Shown: positions 51,860 to 60,266 of the stretch, piece by piece
Numbering within the stretch: the stretch's first letter is position 1
Layout of the letters: every line of letters begins with the position of its first letter
NCBI RefSeq assembly: GCF_009834025.1
Contig: NZ_CP047156.1
Location: forward strand, 2,728,001-2,792,000
DNA: 64,000 nt
Origin: Epidermidibacterium keratini
GTDB lineage: Bacteria > Actinomycetota > Actinomycetes > Mycobacteriales > Antricoccaceae
Direction: 5' to 3'
Program-made: the position numbers and the translations under genes
The notes under the pieces: generated by a model
Database searches by the model: none
Seen by the model: only the letters and a program-made list of their open reading frames with translations
Told to the model about the DNA's origin: nothing

Positions 51860-52683
51860 ATCGTAAAGGCGAGGTTGCGCGCGACTCGCTCGCCCAGCTC
51901 GCGATCCCCGGCGATGAGTACGTCGCGCAGCAGCGGCTCGACCTCGCCGCGCCCGCCGGCAAGACGGGTAAAGGCCGACGTGGGCATGCGCACCACAGTC
52001 GTCGGCTCGCCGTCGATCTGATCGACCACCGCGGCGCGGCCAGCGACCACGATGTGGAAGGTCCGTCCGGTATCCGGCAGCGTGATCGTCACCGAGCTGC
52101 CATCGGGAGCGCCCGCCTTGCGACCGATAAGGAAGCCCAGCGCGAGGCTGATCTCATCGAGGGCGACATCGACCGCGTCACCCGTTTCGTGACCAACTTT
52201 GCCTACGGCGTCGCGCATATCTTGCTCGTGCAGCCAGAGATCGAAGACGCGAATCCGCATAAACCTGCTCAGCGTCCCCTCGCCAATGGGGGTCCACGAC
52301 GGCGCATGCCACTGCCCGTCGGTCATCGCCTCCATGGCCGCCGTACGCCGCTCGACGATGTCACGCCAGCGCTCGCGCATCTGCTGCGGTGAGTCGCCGG
52401 CGAATGAGTCGACCCACGCCTCATTGCGCGCGGCGATGTCGTTGTGCACATGCGGCCGGTCGTGGGCGTCCGGCACCTCACCGGCCGGAGGCTTCTCGCC
52501 GAGCAGCGTGAGCTCGGTGCCCATCAGGTGCGAGATGACCGCCTGCACGTCCCAGGCCGGCAGCGCGGTCGGGCGGCGCCAGTCGTCGTCGCTGAGTGAG
52601 TCGATCAGCTCGGTGAGGGCGGCGTACTCCTCAAGGTACGCCGGAAGCACGCGGGCCTTGTCCAGCGCAGGATCATCGCTCAC
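51856..52683 (-). CDS. Maleylpyruvate isomerase family (MDMPI) protein
   Basis: 275 residues from GTG 52683, which overlaps the upstream DsbA stop (GTGA). Metal-binding DinB-like helices with [18 protein letters not shown] and a C-terminal MDMPI/SCP2-like domain with [15 protein letters not shown]. Family members use mycothiol as cofactor or are wholly uncharacterised. Co-translation with a DsbA-like protein fits thiol chemistry. The 3' end overlaps glpR by four bases, converging. Confidence 0.88.
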   Translation of the reverse strand: MSDDPALDKARVLPAYLEEYAALTELIDSLSDDDWRRPTALPAWDVQAVISHLMGTELTLLGEKPPAGEVPDAHDRPHVHNDIAARNEAWVDSFAGDSPQQMRERWRDIVERRTAAMEAMTDGQWHAPSWTPIGEGTLSRFMRIRVFDLWLHEQDMRDAVGKVGHETGDAVDVALDEISLALGFLIGRKAGAPDGSSVTITLPDTGRTFHIVVAGRAAVVDQIDGEPTTVVRMPTSAFTRLAGGRGEVEPLLRDVLIAGDRELGERVARNLAFTI

Positions 52684-53402
52684 GGTGAGTCCTCCTTCGA
52701 TTTCCCTGCGGTATCGGCAAACTCCACGATCTTGCCGCGGTTGATGCTCACCCAGTCGCGGCCGCGCAGATAGGGCTCAAAGACCTGGTTGATGGTGGCG
52801 TGGTCGGCCGGTGACTTGGGTCGCTGGATCTCGTAGACGTGTGGGAAGTCCAGCCAGCCGATGGTCAGCTCCCACAGGCGCAGCGCATCGGCGCCGAACG
52901 GCGGGTCGACGAGCACCGGGCCAAACAGCGCCTGGTCCGCGAAGAAGAGCGTCGGTACGCCGAACCCTCCTGCATCGAGCACGCGCTGATGGTCGGCTTT
53001 GATCTCGTCGTGGGTCGTGGTGTCGGCGAGCGCGGCGTCAAAAGTGCCTGCGGGAGCGTCGATCTCATCGAGCAGCTCGCGGGCTCGATCCGGGTCGTGG
53101 GGGCGGCCACCGTCTTCGTGCAGCTCGCGACCGATGCGCTCGTACCAGCGGTCAAGCAGCTGCGGGTCGTGGCGGCGCAGCATGGCGCCGATCCGCATCA
53201 GCGACCAGCCAAACGACCAGTCGCGCTCCCACGGGTGCTTCTTGCCCTCGACGCGGTTGACGTCTTCGAGGCTGAAGAACCGCCAGTTGATCTGCAGTCC
53301 GGTCTGCTCGCGCACGTCGCGGATCCAGCGCGCGGTCTGGTAGGCGTAGGGACACATTGGGTCGAAGTGGAAATCGACTTCGGTAGGGGCCGTCTGCGGC
53401 AT
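52680..53402 (-). CDS. DsbA-family protein, mycothiol-dependent nitroreductase-like
   Basis: 240 residues from ATG 53402. The thioredoxin-like fold has [18 protein letters not shown]; this is the Rv2466c/FrnE position, but the second active-site Cys is Ala (CPYA rather than CPWC). The helical insert ([20 protein letters not shown]) and [20 protein letters not shown], with the cis-Pro, are typical. Rv2466c is a mycothiol-dependent reductase. A single-Cys active site suggests a transferase or isomerase role instead of disulfide reduction. Confidence 0.85.
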   Translation of the reverse strand: MPQTAPTEVDFHFDPMCPYAYQTARWIRDVREQTGLQINWRFFSLEDVNRVEGKKHPWERDWSFGWSLMRIGAMLRRHDPQLLDRWYERIGRELHEDGGRPHDPDRARELLDEIDAPAGTFDAALADTTTHDEIKADHQRVLDAGGFGVPTLFFADQALFGPVLVDPPFGADALRLWELTIGWLDFPHVYEIQRPKSPADHATINQVFEPYLRGRDWVSINRGKIVEFADTAGKSKEDSP

Positions 53403-53461
53403 GCGTTCAGCCTGCCACGTGCGCCCGGCTGGGTCGATACACAGGCGGCTATGTTCGGTGG

Positions 53462-54913
53462 ATGAACGCGATGAGTACGCCGCTCGGAACTCGCACCGCC
53501 GTCGTTGTGGGCAGCGGTCCCAACGGTTTGACTGCGGCGGTGCGGCTGGCCCGGTCCGGAGTGCGAGTGCGCGTGGTCGAGCTGGCCGAGCGGATCGGCG
53601 GCGGGACGCGTACGTCGGAGCTGACCGAGCCGGGACTGCTGCACGACGACTGCGCGGCGTTTCATCCGACCGGGGTGGTCTCGCCGGCATTCTTAGACCT
53701 TCGCCTAAAGGAGTTCGGGCTGCGGTGGCAGTGGCCCGAGGTGCAGCTCGCACATCCGCTCGACGACGGCACTGCGGGCGTGCTCTACCGCGACATCGAC
53801 CGCACCGCAGCAGATCTCGGCGTCGACGGCGATGCGTGGAAGCGCCTGATGGGACCTGTCGTACGCCGGTTTCCCGGCGTGGTCGAGGGCGTGCTCGGTC
53901 CGGTGTTGCGGGTGCCGCGGCACCCGGTCGCGATGGGGGTCTTCGGCCTACGCGCGGCTCTGCCGGCAACCGTCTTGGCGCGAACATTCAAGACGCAGCA
54001 GGCAAAAGCGCTCTTTGGCGGAATCGCCGCGCACTCCTTCGACCGGCTCGACCGGCCGCTCACCAGTGCGGTCGGAGTGATGCTCGGAGCCGCCGGGCAC
54101 GTCGGCGGCTGGCCCGTCGCGCACGGCGGCTCGCGAGCGATCACCGACGCCCTCGCCGAGGCGCTGCGCTCCTATGGCGGGACGATCGAGACGGGCGTCC
54201 GCGTAAAGCGCTTGCGCGACATCCCCGCTGACGTCAGGGTTATGACTCTCTCGACGCGGGCGGCCATCGACGTGATCGGCGACGCGCTGCCGGACGGCGT
54301 ACGCCGGGCCTACCGCCGGTTTCGCTACGGTCCCGGCGCGCACAAGGTGGAGTTTGCGATTCGCGGAGACGTGCCGTGGACCAACGACGAGTGCCGTAGG
54401 GCCGGGACGTTGCATATCGGTGGCCGGCTGGATGAGGTCGCGGCAGCCGAGGCGCAGATCAACCGGGGCGTGCTGCCGGAGCGTCCGTTTGTGCTGGTGG
54501 GGCAGCAGTATCTGGCCGATCCGAGCCGGTCGGCCGGTGGGCTGAACCCGCTGTGGTCGTATGCGCACGTGCCAAGTGGCCCAGGTGATGAGCAAGCCGC
54601 GACCGAGCGACTCATTGCGCAGATCGAGCGGTTTGCGCCGGGCTTCCGAGACCGGATCGTGAGCATGCACGTGCGCGGCACGACCGCGATGGAGGCCTAC
54701 AACCCCAACTACATCGGCGGAGACATCGGCGTCGGCGCCAACACGGCGCGGCAGGTGATCGTGCGTCCGCGCCTCACGCCGCATCCCTATGCCACCGGCG
54801 TGCCTGGCGTCTACCTCTGCTCGTCGGCTGCGTCGCCGGCCGCCGGCGTGCACGGCATGGGCGGCTACTTCGCCGCCGCGGAGGCGCTTCGATACTTGGT
54901 GAATGCAACATGA
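53462..54913 (+). CDS. FAD-dependent oxidoreductase, CrtI/PYROXD2-like (second copy)
   Basis: 483 residues from ATG 53462, with TATGTT exactly six bases upstream (leaderless). Dinucleotide fold [20 protein letters not shown], then [12 protein letters not shown]-terminal FAD motif [19 protein letters not shown]. Related to the protein at 24275 but clearly diverged. The family is often called phytoene desaturase; no carotenoid genes accompany it. Substrate unknown. Confidence 0.85.
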   Translation: MNAMSTPLGTRTAVVVGSGPNGLTAAVRLARSGVRVRVVELAERIGGGTRTSELTEPGLLHDDCAAFHPTGVVSPAFLDLRLKEFGLRWQWPEVQLAHPLDDGTAGVLYRDIDRTAADLGVDGDAWKRLMGPVVRRFPGVVEGVLGPVLRVPRHPVAMGVFGLRAALPATVLARTFKTQQAKALFGGIAAHSFDRLDRPLTSAVGVMLGAAGHVGGWPVAHGGSRAITDALAEALRSYGGTIETGVRVKRLRDIPADVRVMTLSTRAAIDVIGDALPDGVRRAYRRFRYGPGAHKVEFAIRGDVPWTNDECRRAGTLHIGGRLDEVAAAEAQINRGVLPERPFVLVGQQYLADPSRSAGGLNPLWSYAHVPSGPGDEQAATERLIAQIERFAPGFRDRIVSMHVRGTTAMEAYNPNYIGGDIGVGANTARQVIVRPRLTPHPYATGVPGVYLCSSAASPAAGVHGMGGYFAAAEALRYLVNAT

Positions 54914-55054
54914 ATTGCCAGTGAACGTGAGCAGACACGGCGATACTCTGACTATTATGTGGCAACTGCCAGGCTTTGCCGGGGGCTTCCTGGGACGCTC
55001 GTCAGGCTGCGGGACACAGCCCGACGAGCGTCCCCACTAAGCGCCGAACCCCTC
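54914..55054. other. Intergenic region with hairpin after oxidoreductase
   Basis: GGGACGCTCGTC (54992-55003) pairs with GACGAGCGTCCC (55023-55034); an inner GGCTG/CAGCC (55005-55009/55017-55021) adds five pairs, loop CGGGACA. It lies about 80 bases after the oxidoreductase stop and may terminate it, though without a T-run. No gene seen. Confidence 0.6.
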
Positions 55055-55103
55055 GGTGGTCGAGCAGGCGCGAGCCGCTAGGCGAGCGCCGGTTGTCGAG
55101 ACC
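55055..55103. repeat. REP-like dispersed element, copy 1
   Basis: GGTGGTCGAGCAGG... and ...CCGGTTGTCGAGACC frame a GC-rich imperfect palindrome. The same architecture recurs at 60006-60055, and similar TCGAGCAG...TCGAGACC units are dispersed in many actinobacterial genomes as I recall. Confidence 0.65.
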
Positions 55104-55127
55104 CCGAGACCGCTCCCGCCGACAGGG

Positions 55128-55769
55128 CTACAGCTCGATCGAGCCTTTCGGACCACTGATCGTCGCCCGCATGCCGACCGGACCGTCGACCGGCCGCTGC
55201 GCGAGCCGCAGGTCGGCGTACAGCTTGCCGAGGGTCTCGGCATCCGGTGAGGTGATCTCGAACGACGTGAGCTCGGCCCGAGGGATTCCGGACGCGGCAG
55301 GGTGCGGGGTATCGCCCCAGTCGATCAAGAACGGCGCGAGGCCATCGAAGGGCATCGGGTCAGCGACGGTGAGCTGCCACTGCAGCTCGTTGCCCTTGCC
55401 ATCGTCGCGTGACATCGGGTGCAGCTTGCCGTGGTCGGCGCCGTACCTGCGGCACTTCACGATGGTGCCGTCGATGTCGCCGGGATGGATCGCCCAGGTG
55501 AGCAGGCGGTCGGCATCGAGACCGTCGACGCCAAACGGCACGCTGACCTCGGGTTCGGGCGGGTTGTCGGCGTCCAGCCCGATGACCTCGAGGTAGGCGG
55601 TGTCACTGAGCGCGAGCAGGTAGTTGCGGGTGCCCTTTCCGATGTGGCGTCCGCCCTCGGCGGGTCGCACACCGGTCGCCTCTTCGATGCGCGCGACAGC
55701 GCCGTCGAGATCGCTGGTGCCATAGACAAGATGGTCGATCAGGCCGTTCGGGTCGAGATCGTGAGTCAT
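55128..55769 (-). CDS. VOC family (glyoxalase-like) protein
   Basis: 213 residues from ATG 55769. The beta-alpha-beta-beta-beta start is LIDHLVYGTSDLDGAVARIE, followed by GRHIGKGTRNYLLALSDTAY, matching a Glyoxalase_3-type VOC domain with His and Glu metal positions (H in LIDH, E in YLEVIGL). The second half is a weaker VOC module. Metal-dependent dioxygenase, lyase or resistance roles are all possible; substrate unknown. Confidence 0.85.
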   Translation of the reverse strand: MTHDLDPNGLIDHLVYGTSDLDGAVARIEEATGVRPAEGGRHIGKGTRNYLLALSDTAYLEVIGLDADNPPEPEVSVPFGVDGLDADRLLTWAIHPGDIDGTIVKCRRYGADHGKLHPMSRDDGKGNELQWQLTVADPMPFDGLAPFLIDWGDTPHPAASGIPRAELTSFEITSPDAETLGKLYADLRLAQRPVDGPVGMRATISGPKGSIEL

Positions 55770-55856
55770 GGGCTCATCGTTGCGGCAATGTCGCCCGCGG
55801 GCAATGGATCGGTCGACTCAGATATCTCGGCGCGCTCCGGGCAGTAGCATCAGGCG

Positions 55857-56282
55857 GTGATGACCGGGTCATTCTGGTGGGATCTGCTGATCGGGATCGG
55901 CATCGCACTCGTGCTGATGTGGGTTGCCCTCGTGGTGGCCCTCATCGTAATTCGACCACGAGGCGCTCAGCTGCGGGAGTCGCTGCGACTGCTGCCCGAC
56001 GTGGTGCGCCTCGTGCGGCGGCTGGCCGCTGACGACACCCTCCCGCGCGGAATCCGGATCCGCCTGTGGCTGTTGCTGGCCTATCTCGCCATCCCGATCG
56101 ACCCGATACCGGACTTCATCCCGGTGCTGGGGTACGCCGATGACGCGATCCTGGTTGTTGCGGTTCTTCGCAGCGTCGTACGCCGGGCCGGACTCGAGGC
56201 GGTGCGCGCACACTGGCCGGGGACTGACGACGGCTTTGCCGTGCTGAGCAGGCTCACCGGGCTCGAGCGCCACGCCAGCTAG
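55857..56282 (+). CDS. YkvA/DUF1232 membrane protein
   Basis: 141 residues from GTG 55857, with TAGCAT exactly six bases upstream. One N-terminal helix (LLIGIGIALVLMWVALVVAL), then the DUF1232 core LLLAYLAIPIDPIPDFIPVL with GYADDAILVVAV. Function unknown; family members sit in the membrane and are sometimes linked to stress. The 3' end overlaps the speE-like gene by four bases, converging. Confidence 0.88.
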   Translation: MMTGSFWWDLLIGIGIALVLMWVALVVALIVIRPRGAQLRESLRLLPDVVRLVRRLAADDTLPRGIRIRLWLLLAYLAIPIDPIPDFIPVLGYADDAILVVAVLRSVVRRAGLEAVRAHWPGTDDGFAVLSRLTGLERHAS

Positions 56283-57868
56283 TAGTTGGCCCACTCGGCT
56301 TGGGCGTACTCCAGGATCACGGGATCCATCAACGTCGACGCCGGCATCTGTAGCGGCGGGCGGTCGGCCGGGAAGACCGTTGCCGCCTGCAGCTGCTGGC
56401 TGGTGAGGAACCGCAGCGGTGCGGGTGCTTGAAGCGACAGCGGGGGAGCGGACGTCGTACTTGCCAGGTGAAAACCCCAGTCACCAAAGGAAGGTACGTC
56501 GACGTGGTAGGGCGTGACGGCGAGCCCGGCGGCCTGCAGCGTCGCGTTGATGCACCAGAACGACTTGGGAGCGAAGTAGGGTGAGCCGGACTGCACCGCG
56601 ATGCGTCCGCCATCGGCCAGATGCGCGCGCACGAGCGAGTAGAACTCGACCGAGTAGAGCTTGGCGGTCTCGGTCTGGTCGGGGTCGGGCATGTCGACGA
56701 TGATCACGTCGTACGTCGCCGACAGGGTGCGCAGCCAGCTGAACGCGTCGTCGGTGACGGTCTGCACGCGAGGGTCGGCAAAGGCGTCGCCGTTGAGCTC
56801 TCGGACCTCGGGCATCGTGGTCGCGAGCTCGATCATGGCCGGATCAAGCTCGACGAGGGTGACCTTCTCGACGTCGTCGTAACGCAAAATCTCCCGCAGT
56901 GCCAGGCCATCTCCGCCGCCGAGCACAAGCACATTGGCCCGCGATCCGCTCATCGCGGGGTGCACCAGCGACTCGTGGTAGCGGTATTCGTCGGTGGAGC
57001 TGAACTGCAGGTCGCCGTTGAGATAGAGCCGCACGTCTGACGGGCCCACCGCAGACTCGGTGACGACGATGTCCTGGTAGGCCGACTGCTGGGAGTAGAT
57101 GACCGGGTCGCGATAGAGCGCCTGACGGGCGAGCAGCTCGATGCGGCTGGAAAAGATCAGCGCTCCAGCGAGGATGGCGAGTACGCCGACCGTGGCGATG
57201 CCCGTCATCACCCGCTGGCGGCGGGTCAGCTCGCCGGCGAAGAGGGCGAGGGCGATCGCGGCGGCCGCGATCGCGTTGACGATGCCGACCACGAGCGCGC
57301 CGCGGATCTGGCCAAACACTGGTAATAGCAGGAAGGGAAAGGCGAGACCGCCGATCAACGCACCGATGTAGTCGGCGGCGAAGAGATCGGCGACCGCCGT
57401 ACCGGCCTCCTGTGCGCGGATGCGCTGCAACAGGTCCATCAACAGCGGCATCTCGGCGCCAATGAGTACGCCGAGCGCGAAGGCGGTGACGACGAGCGCG
57501 GGGGTGTAGAGCTCGAGGAACGCGAAGGCGAGGTAGAGCGCAAGCACGGAGAGACCGCCCAGGAGCGCGAGGATCAGCTCGATGACGGCGAACGACAACG
57601 TTGGGTTACGCAACAGGCGCTTTGCCGCGAGTGAGCCGATGCCCATCGCGAAGACCATGATCGACAGGACGATCGAGGCTTGCGCTGCGGTGTTGCCGAT
57701 GAGGTAGCTGCCGAGGGTGACCAGGGCGAGCTCGTAGACGAGCCCGCAGGAGGCGCAGATGAAGACGACCGCCATCAAGGCGGTTCGGGCGAGCGCCGGC
57801 CGGGCCGGGGGCGGCGTACTGGCCAGGGACGTGGCCGGGGCCTCGGGCGGCACCGGTGGAGCGGTCAT
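56279..57868 (-). CDS. speE: Membrane-anchored spermidine synthase-like aminopropyltransferase
   Basis: 529 residues, far longer than soluble SpeE (about 280). The first 230 residues hold about seven membrane helices. The C-terminal SpeE domain is complete: LNGDLQFSSTDEYRYHESLV, the AdoMet fold VLVLGGGDGLALREILRY, and the catalytic Asp region VIIVDMPDPDQTE. Transfers an aminopropyl group from decarboxylated AdoMet to putrescine or another acceptor. Last gene of the DUF4178-DUF2617-DUF4247-DUF350-speE operon, three bases after DUF350, as in M. tuberculosis (Rv2598-Rv2601 region). Confidence 0.9.
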   Translation of the reverse strand: MTAPPVPPEAPATSLASTPPPARPALARTALMAVVFICASCGLVYELALVTLGSYLIGNTAAQASIVLSIMVFAMGIGSLAAKRLLRNPTLSFAVIELILALLGGLSVLALYLAFAFLELYTPALVVTAFALGVLIGAEMPLLMDLLQRIRAQEAGTAVADLFAADYIGALIGGLAFPFLLLPVFGQIRGALVVGIVNAIAAAAIALALFAGELTRRQRVMTGIATVGVLAILAGALIFSSRIELLARQALYRDPVIYSQQSAYQDIVVTESAVGPSDVRLYLNGDLQFSSTDEYRYHESLVHPAMSGSRANVLVLGGGDGLALREILRYDDVEKVTLVELDPAMIELATTMPEVRELNGDAFADPRVQTVTDDAFSWLRTLSATYDVIIVDMPDPDQTETAKLYSVEFYSLVRAHLADGGRIAVQSGSPYFAPKSFWCINATLQAAGLAVTPYHVDVPSFGDWGFHLASTTSAPPLSLQAPAPLRFLTSQQLQAATVFPADRPPLQMPASTLMDPVILEYAQAEWANY

Positions 57869-57871
57869 GGC

Positions 57872-58291
57872 CTAGATGAGCGCCGCGGCGATGACGAGCC
57901 CGATGCCGACGTGCATGGCGGCCGACACCCACACGGCTGGGTGCGGCTCGTGCGAGGTCATCAGCTCGCCCAGCTTTCCGGGAGTCATCGCATCCAGCAG
58001 CAGGAAGGAGACTGCCATCGCGACGAGCCCGATGATCGAGTAGACGACGGTCGTGAGCAGTCCGGCGCCGAGCGCGTCGGCGCTGGCAAAGATCGCTGCG
58101 ACGACGATGATCGAGACGCCCAGGATGTTGGAGGCGAGCAGGATCGCGGCGTCGCGGTTGCGCTCGACCCAGATCTGCTCGCGGAGCTTGCCGGGGGTCA
58201 GGAGGTCGACGACGACGAAGCCGAGGGCCATCATCGCGATGCCGACTCCGCAGTAGGCGAGGGCGGCGAGGGATTCGTAAAGCAGGGGCAT
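57872..58291 (-). CDS. DUF350 membrane protein
   Basis: 139 residues from ATG 58291 with GGAG nearby. Four membrane helices arranged as two related pairs: LAYCGVGIAMMALGFVVVDL with LTPGKLREQI, and VVYSIIGLVAMAVSFLLLDA with MTPGKLGELM, which is the internal DUF350 duplication. Function unknown. Sits between the DUF4247 lipoprotein and speE. Confidence 0.92.
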   Translation of the reverse strand: MPLLYESLAALAYCGVGIAMMALGFVVVDLLTPGKLREQIWVERNRDAAILLASNILGVSIIVVAAIFASADALGAGLLTTVVYSIIGLVAMAVSFLLLDAMTPGKLGELMTSHEPHPAVWVSAAMHVGIGLVIAAALI

Positions 58292-58318
58292 GGGTGCTCC
58301 TTCGGGTCGGTCAGAAGG

Positions 58319-58780
58319 TTACTTGCCGGAGCCGGAGCCCCCGCCGCGGTTGTTGCTGCCTCCACCGACAGTGCCAGGCGTGGAGGCCCAGAAGCCGCCT
58401 ATATAGGCGAAGTACACCGAGTGCGCGCGGCGATAGTCGCCGAGCATGACGCGCGAGCCGTCTTGGTAGGGGAAGATCGAGACGATCACGTTCTGGTACT
58501 GCAGGAAGACTGAGTTGCCGCCGTCTGCTGCGGCGTTCTCACTGCTCGTGCGCCGGTCGAGCGGCTGGGCGTTAGTCGAGATCTCTGTCGCGACGACCTC
58601 GGGATCCTTGCCGGACGCGACGTACGCCTGGATGCCGTTTTCGTCGAGACTGGCATCGCGCTGGTACTTGTCCTTGATGTATGAGCTCGGGTTAGCCGTG
58701 GACGAGCAGGCGCCGAGGGCGAGCACGACGGCCAAGATCGCAGCGATAATGGCGATCGGGCGGCGGGCGGTCGTGCTCAT
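58319..58780 (-). CDS. DUF4247 lipoprotein
   Basis: 153 residues from ATG 58780, overlapping the DUF2617 stop by four bases (ATGA). Signal peptide with lipobox LALGACSS (Cys near residue 25), so it is anchored on the outer face. The rest is DUF4247 (NSVFLQYQNVIVSIFPYQDG, GDYRRAHSVYFAYIG), ending in a Gly-rich tail. Function unknown. Confidence 0.9.
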   Translation of the reverse strand: MSTTARRPIAIIAAILAVVLALGACSSTANPSSYIKDKYQRDASLDENGIQAYVASGKDPEVVATEISTNAQPLDRRTSSENAAADGGNSVFLQYQNVIVSIFPYQDGSRVMLGDYRRAHSVYFAYIGGFWASTPGTVGGGSNNRGGGSGSGK

Positions 58781-59304
58781 GCCAGGCTCCCGAGCGGCAG
58801 GGCGGCCTCGCGCAGCGTGATCGAGGTGTACGTCGAGACGATCTGGCCGGTCTGCGGATAGGTGTGCCAGGAGCGCCACGCGACGGGAGCGAGGCTGGTG
58901 ATCTGCACGCCCGTGAGGGCGAGATGGTGGCCGGGGAAGCGGCCGATGAGCGCGTGGTCGTCGGATTCTGCGGTGGCGATCAACGCGTCGACCGCGGTGG
59001 CGAAGTCGGCGTCGTCGTACTGCGCCACCCGAGCGGTGAAGTCGAAGCCGACGCCGGGGTGCGGCGTACTCGACAGGTCGGTCGGCAGGCTGCCGCGCTC
59101 GAGGCAGGCGACGGTCTCGATGAGCGTTCCCGCGGGAGCGTCGAGGACGACCTGGTGGCTGGCGCGCAGGATGCGCAGCTCGATCGTGAGCTCGCCTGCG
59201 AGTACGGCGCTGCGGGCGACGTGGGGGAGCCGCGGCGTGGTGAGCGACAGGCTGAGCTGGTCAGCGCTGGTGTCGCTGAAGGGGATGTCCAGGTCGGTGA
59301 TCAT
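58777..59304 (-). CDS. DUF2617 protein
   Basis: 175 residues from ATG 59304, whose last base is the first of the DUF4178 stop codon (TGATG). Typical segments are LRILRASHQVVLDAPAGTLI, VGFDFTARVAQYDDADF and VAWRSWHTYPQTGQIVSTYT. Soluble; function unknown. Member of the speE operon. Confidence 0.9.
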   Translation of the reverse strand: MITDLDIPFSDTSADQLSLSLTTPRLPHVARSAVLAGELTIELRILRASHQVVLDAPAGTLIETVACLERGSLPTDLSSTPHPGVGFDFTARVAQYDDADFATAVDALIATAESDDHALIGRFPGHHLALTGVQITSLAPVAWRSWHTYPQTGQIVSTYTSITLREAALPLGSLA

Positions 59305-59912
59305 CAGTCGTTGTTGACCGGGAAGATCTTGTATTCGTTGCCGCGCAGGACCTCGCCGCGGGCGACCTCCCACTTGCCGGTGAAGTCCTCGAACGACAAG
59401 CGGGTGCCGTCGCCGGACTCGTAGTCGTGGTAGCGCATCATGCCGCGCTCGGCCAGGCCCGTCGTCGCCTCTCCGACGAACTGCGCCTCGCCGGACTCGT
59501 CGGAGTTGTAGGAGCGGCCGTCGAGCTCGACGGTGCGGCCGCCGGGCTGGATCGTCGCGCCCTTGACCTCGCGCCAGACGACGACCTCGAGGTCGGGGTC
59601 GTCTTCGACCGACAGCCACATCTTGTCGCCGACTCCGGTGTCCAGGAACGCTTCCATCCAGGAGTAGGAGCCTTCGGAGAGATGCAGCGTGCCGCGTACG
59701 GCGTAGTCGGTGCCGCGGATCTCGACGATGTCGCCAGGCTTGAGGGTGCGTGGGTTGCCGCGGACGGAGTCGTCATCGGCCGAGGAGAACGGGTCGACAC
59801 CCGCCGGCCGGCGCTCTTTGCGCTGCTTGTCTTGCTGGCGCTTCCAGAGGATGAAGCCCGCTACCGCCAAGGCGAGGATCACGATGATGAGCACGATGAC
59901 GATCGGGTCCAT
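59304..59912 (-). CDS. DUF4178 membrane-anchored protein
   Basis: 202 residues; first gene of the five-gene operon. TACTAT lies exactly six bases before the ATG (leaderless). One N-terminal helix (PIVIVLIIVILALAVAGFIL) is followed by the cytoplasmic DUF4178 beta-rich domain: GDIVEIRGTDYAVRGTLHL and GEAQFVGEATTGL. Function unknown; the family recurs with DUF350 and aminopropyltransferases. Confidence 0.9.
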   Translation of the reverse strand: MDPIVIVLIIVILALAVAGFILWKRQQDKQRKERRPAGVDPFSSADDDSVRGNPRTLKPGDIVEIRGTDYAVRGTLHLSEGSYSWMEAFLDTGVGDKMWLSVEDDPDLEVVVWREVKGATIQPGGRTVELDGRSYNSDESGEAQFVGEATTGLAERGMMRYHDYESGDGTRLSFEDFTGKWEVARGEVLRGNEYKIFPVNND

Positions 59913-59950
59913 GCGCCCATAGTAAGGGGAGCGAGCGTCCGCGCCTTACC

Positions 59951-60055
59951 GGTGATCGAGCACCCCCCTGCGGTGATCGCACCCCAGCGGTGATCGCACC
60001 CATGCGGTGATCGAGCAGCGAGGGAGCGTTAGCGACCGAGCGGTTGTCGAGATCC
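59951..60055. repeat. GGTGATCG short repeats leading into REP-like element, copy 2
   Basis: GGTGATCG occurs at 59951, 59972, 59989 and 60006 (steps 21, 17, 17). The last one begins a 50-base unit (60006-60055) with the same frame as 55055-55103: TCGAGCAG at one end and GGTTGTCGAGATCC at the other. Confidence 0.7.
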
Positions 60056-60128
60056 CCGCACCAAGCTTCGACCCCACCCAACCACCCGGCAACAGCCACG
60101 TGGCCGGTGGTAACCTAGACAGCCGCAT

Positions 60129-60201
60129 GGGGCTATGGCGCAGTTGGTAGCGCGTCTCGTTCGCAATGAGAAGGTCAGGGGTTCGAATCCCCTTAGCTCC
60201 A
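60129..60201 (+). tRNA. tRNA-Ala (CGC anticodon)
   Basis: 73 nt cloverleaf: acceptor GGGGCTA / TAGCTCC with discriminator A, D arm GCGC...GCGC, anticodon arm TCTCG-TTCGCAA-TGAGA (anticodon CGC, reads GCG), T arm AGGGG-TTCGAAT-CCCCT. CCA is not encoded. Followed by a terminator at 60234. Confidence 0.95.
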
Positions 60202-60233
60202 CTCGAGAAACAAGTGAGACAGTCTCTCGTTCG

Positions 60234-60266
60234 ATGGACCACCGGGGATGCCCGGTGGTCCATTTT
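60234..60266 (+). terminator. Intrinsic terminator after tRNA-Ala
   Basis: ATGGACCACCGGG (60234-60246), loop GATG, then CCCGGTGGTCCAT and a TTTT run (60263-60266): a 12- to 13-bp perfect stem. Confidence 0.9.
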
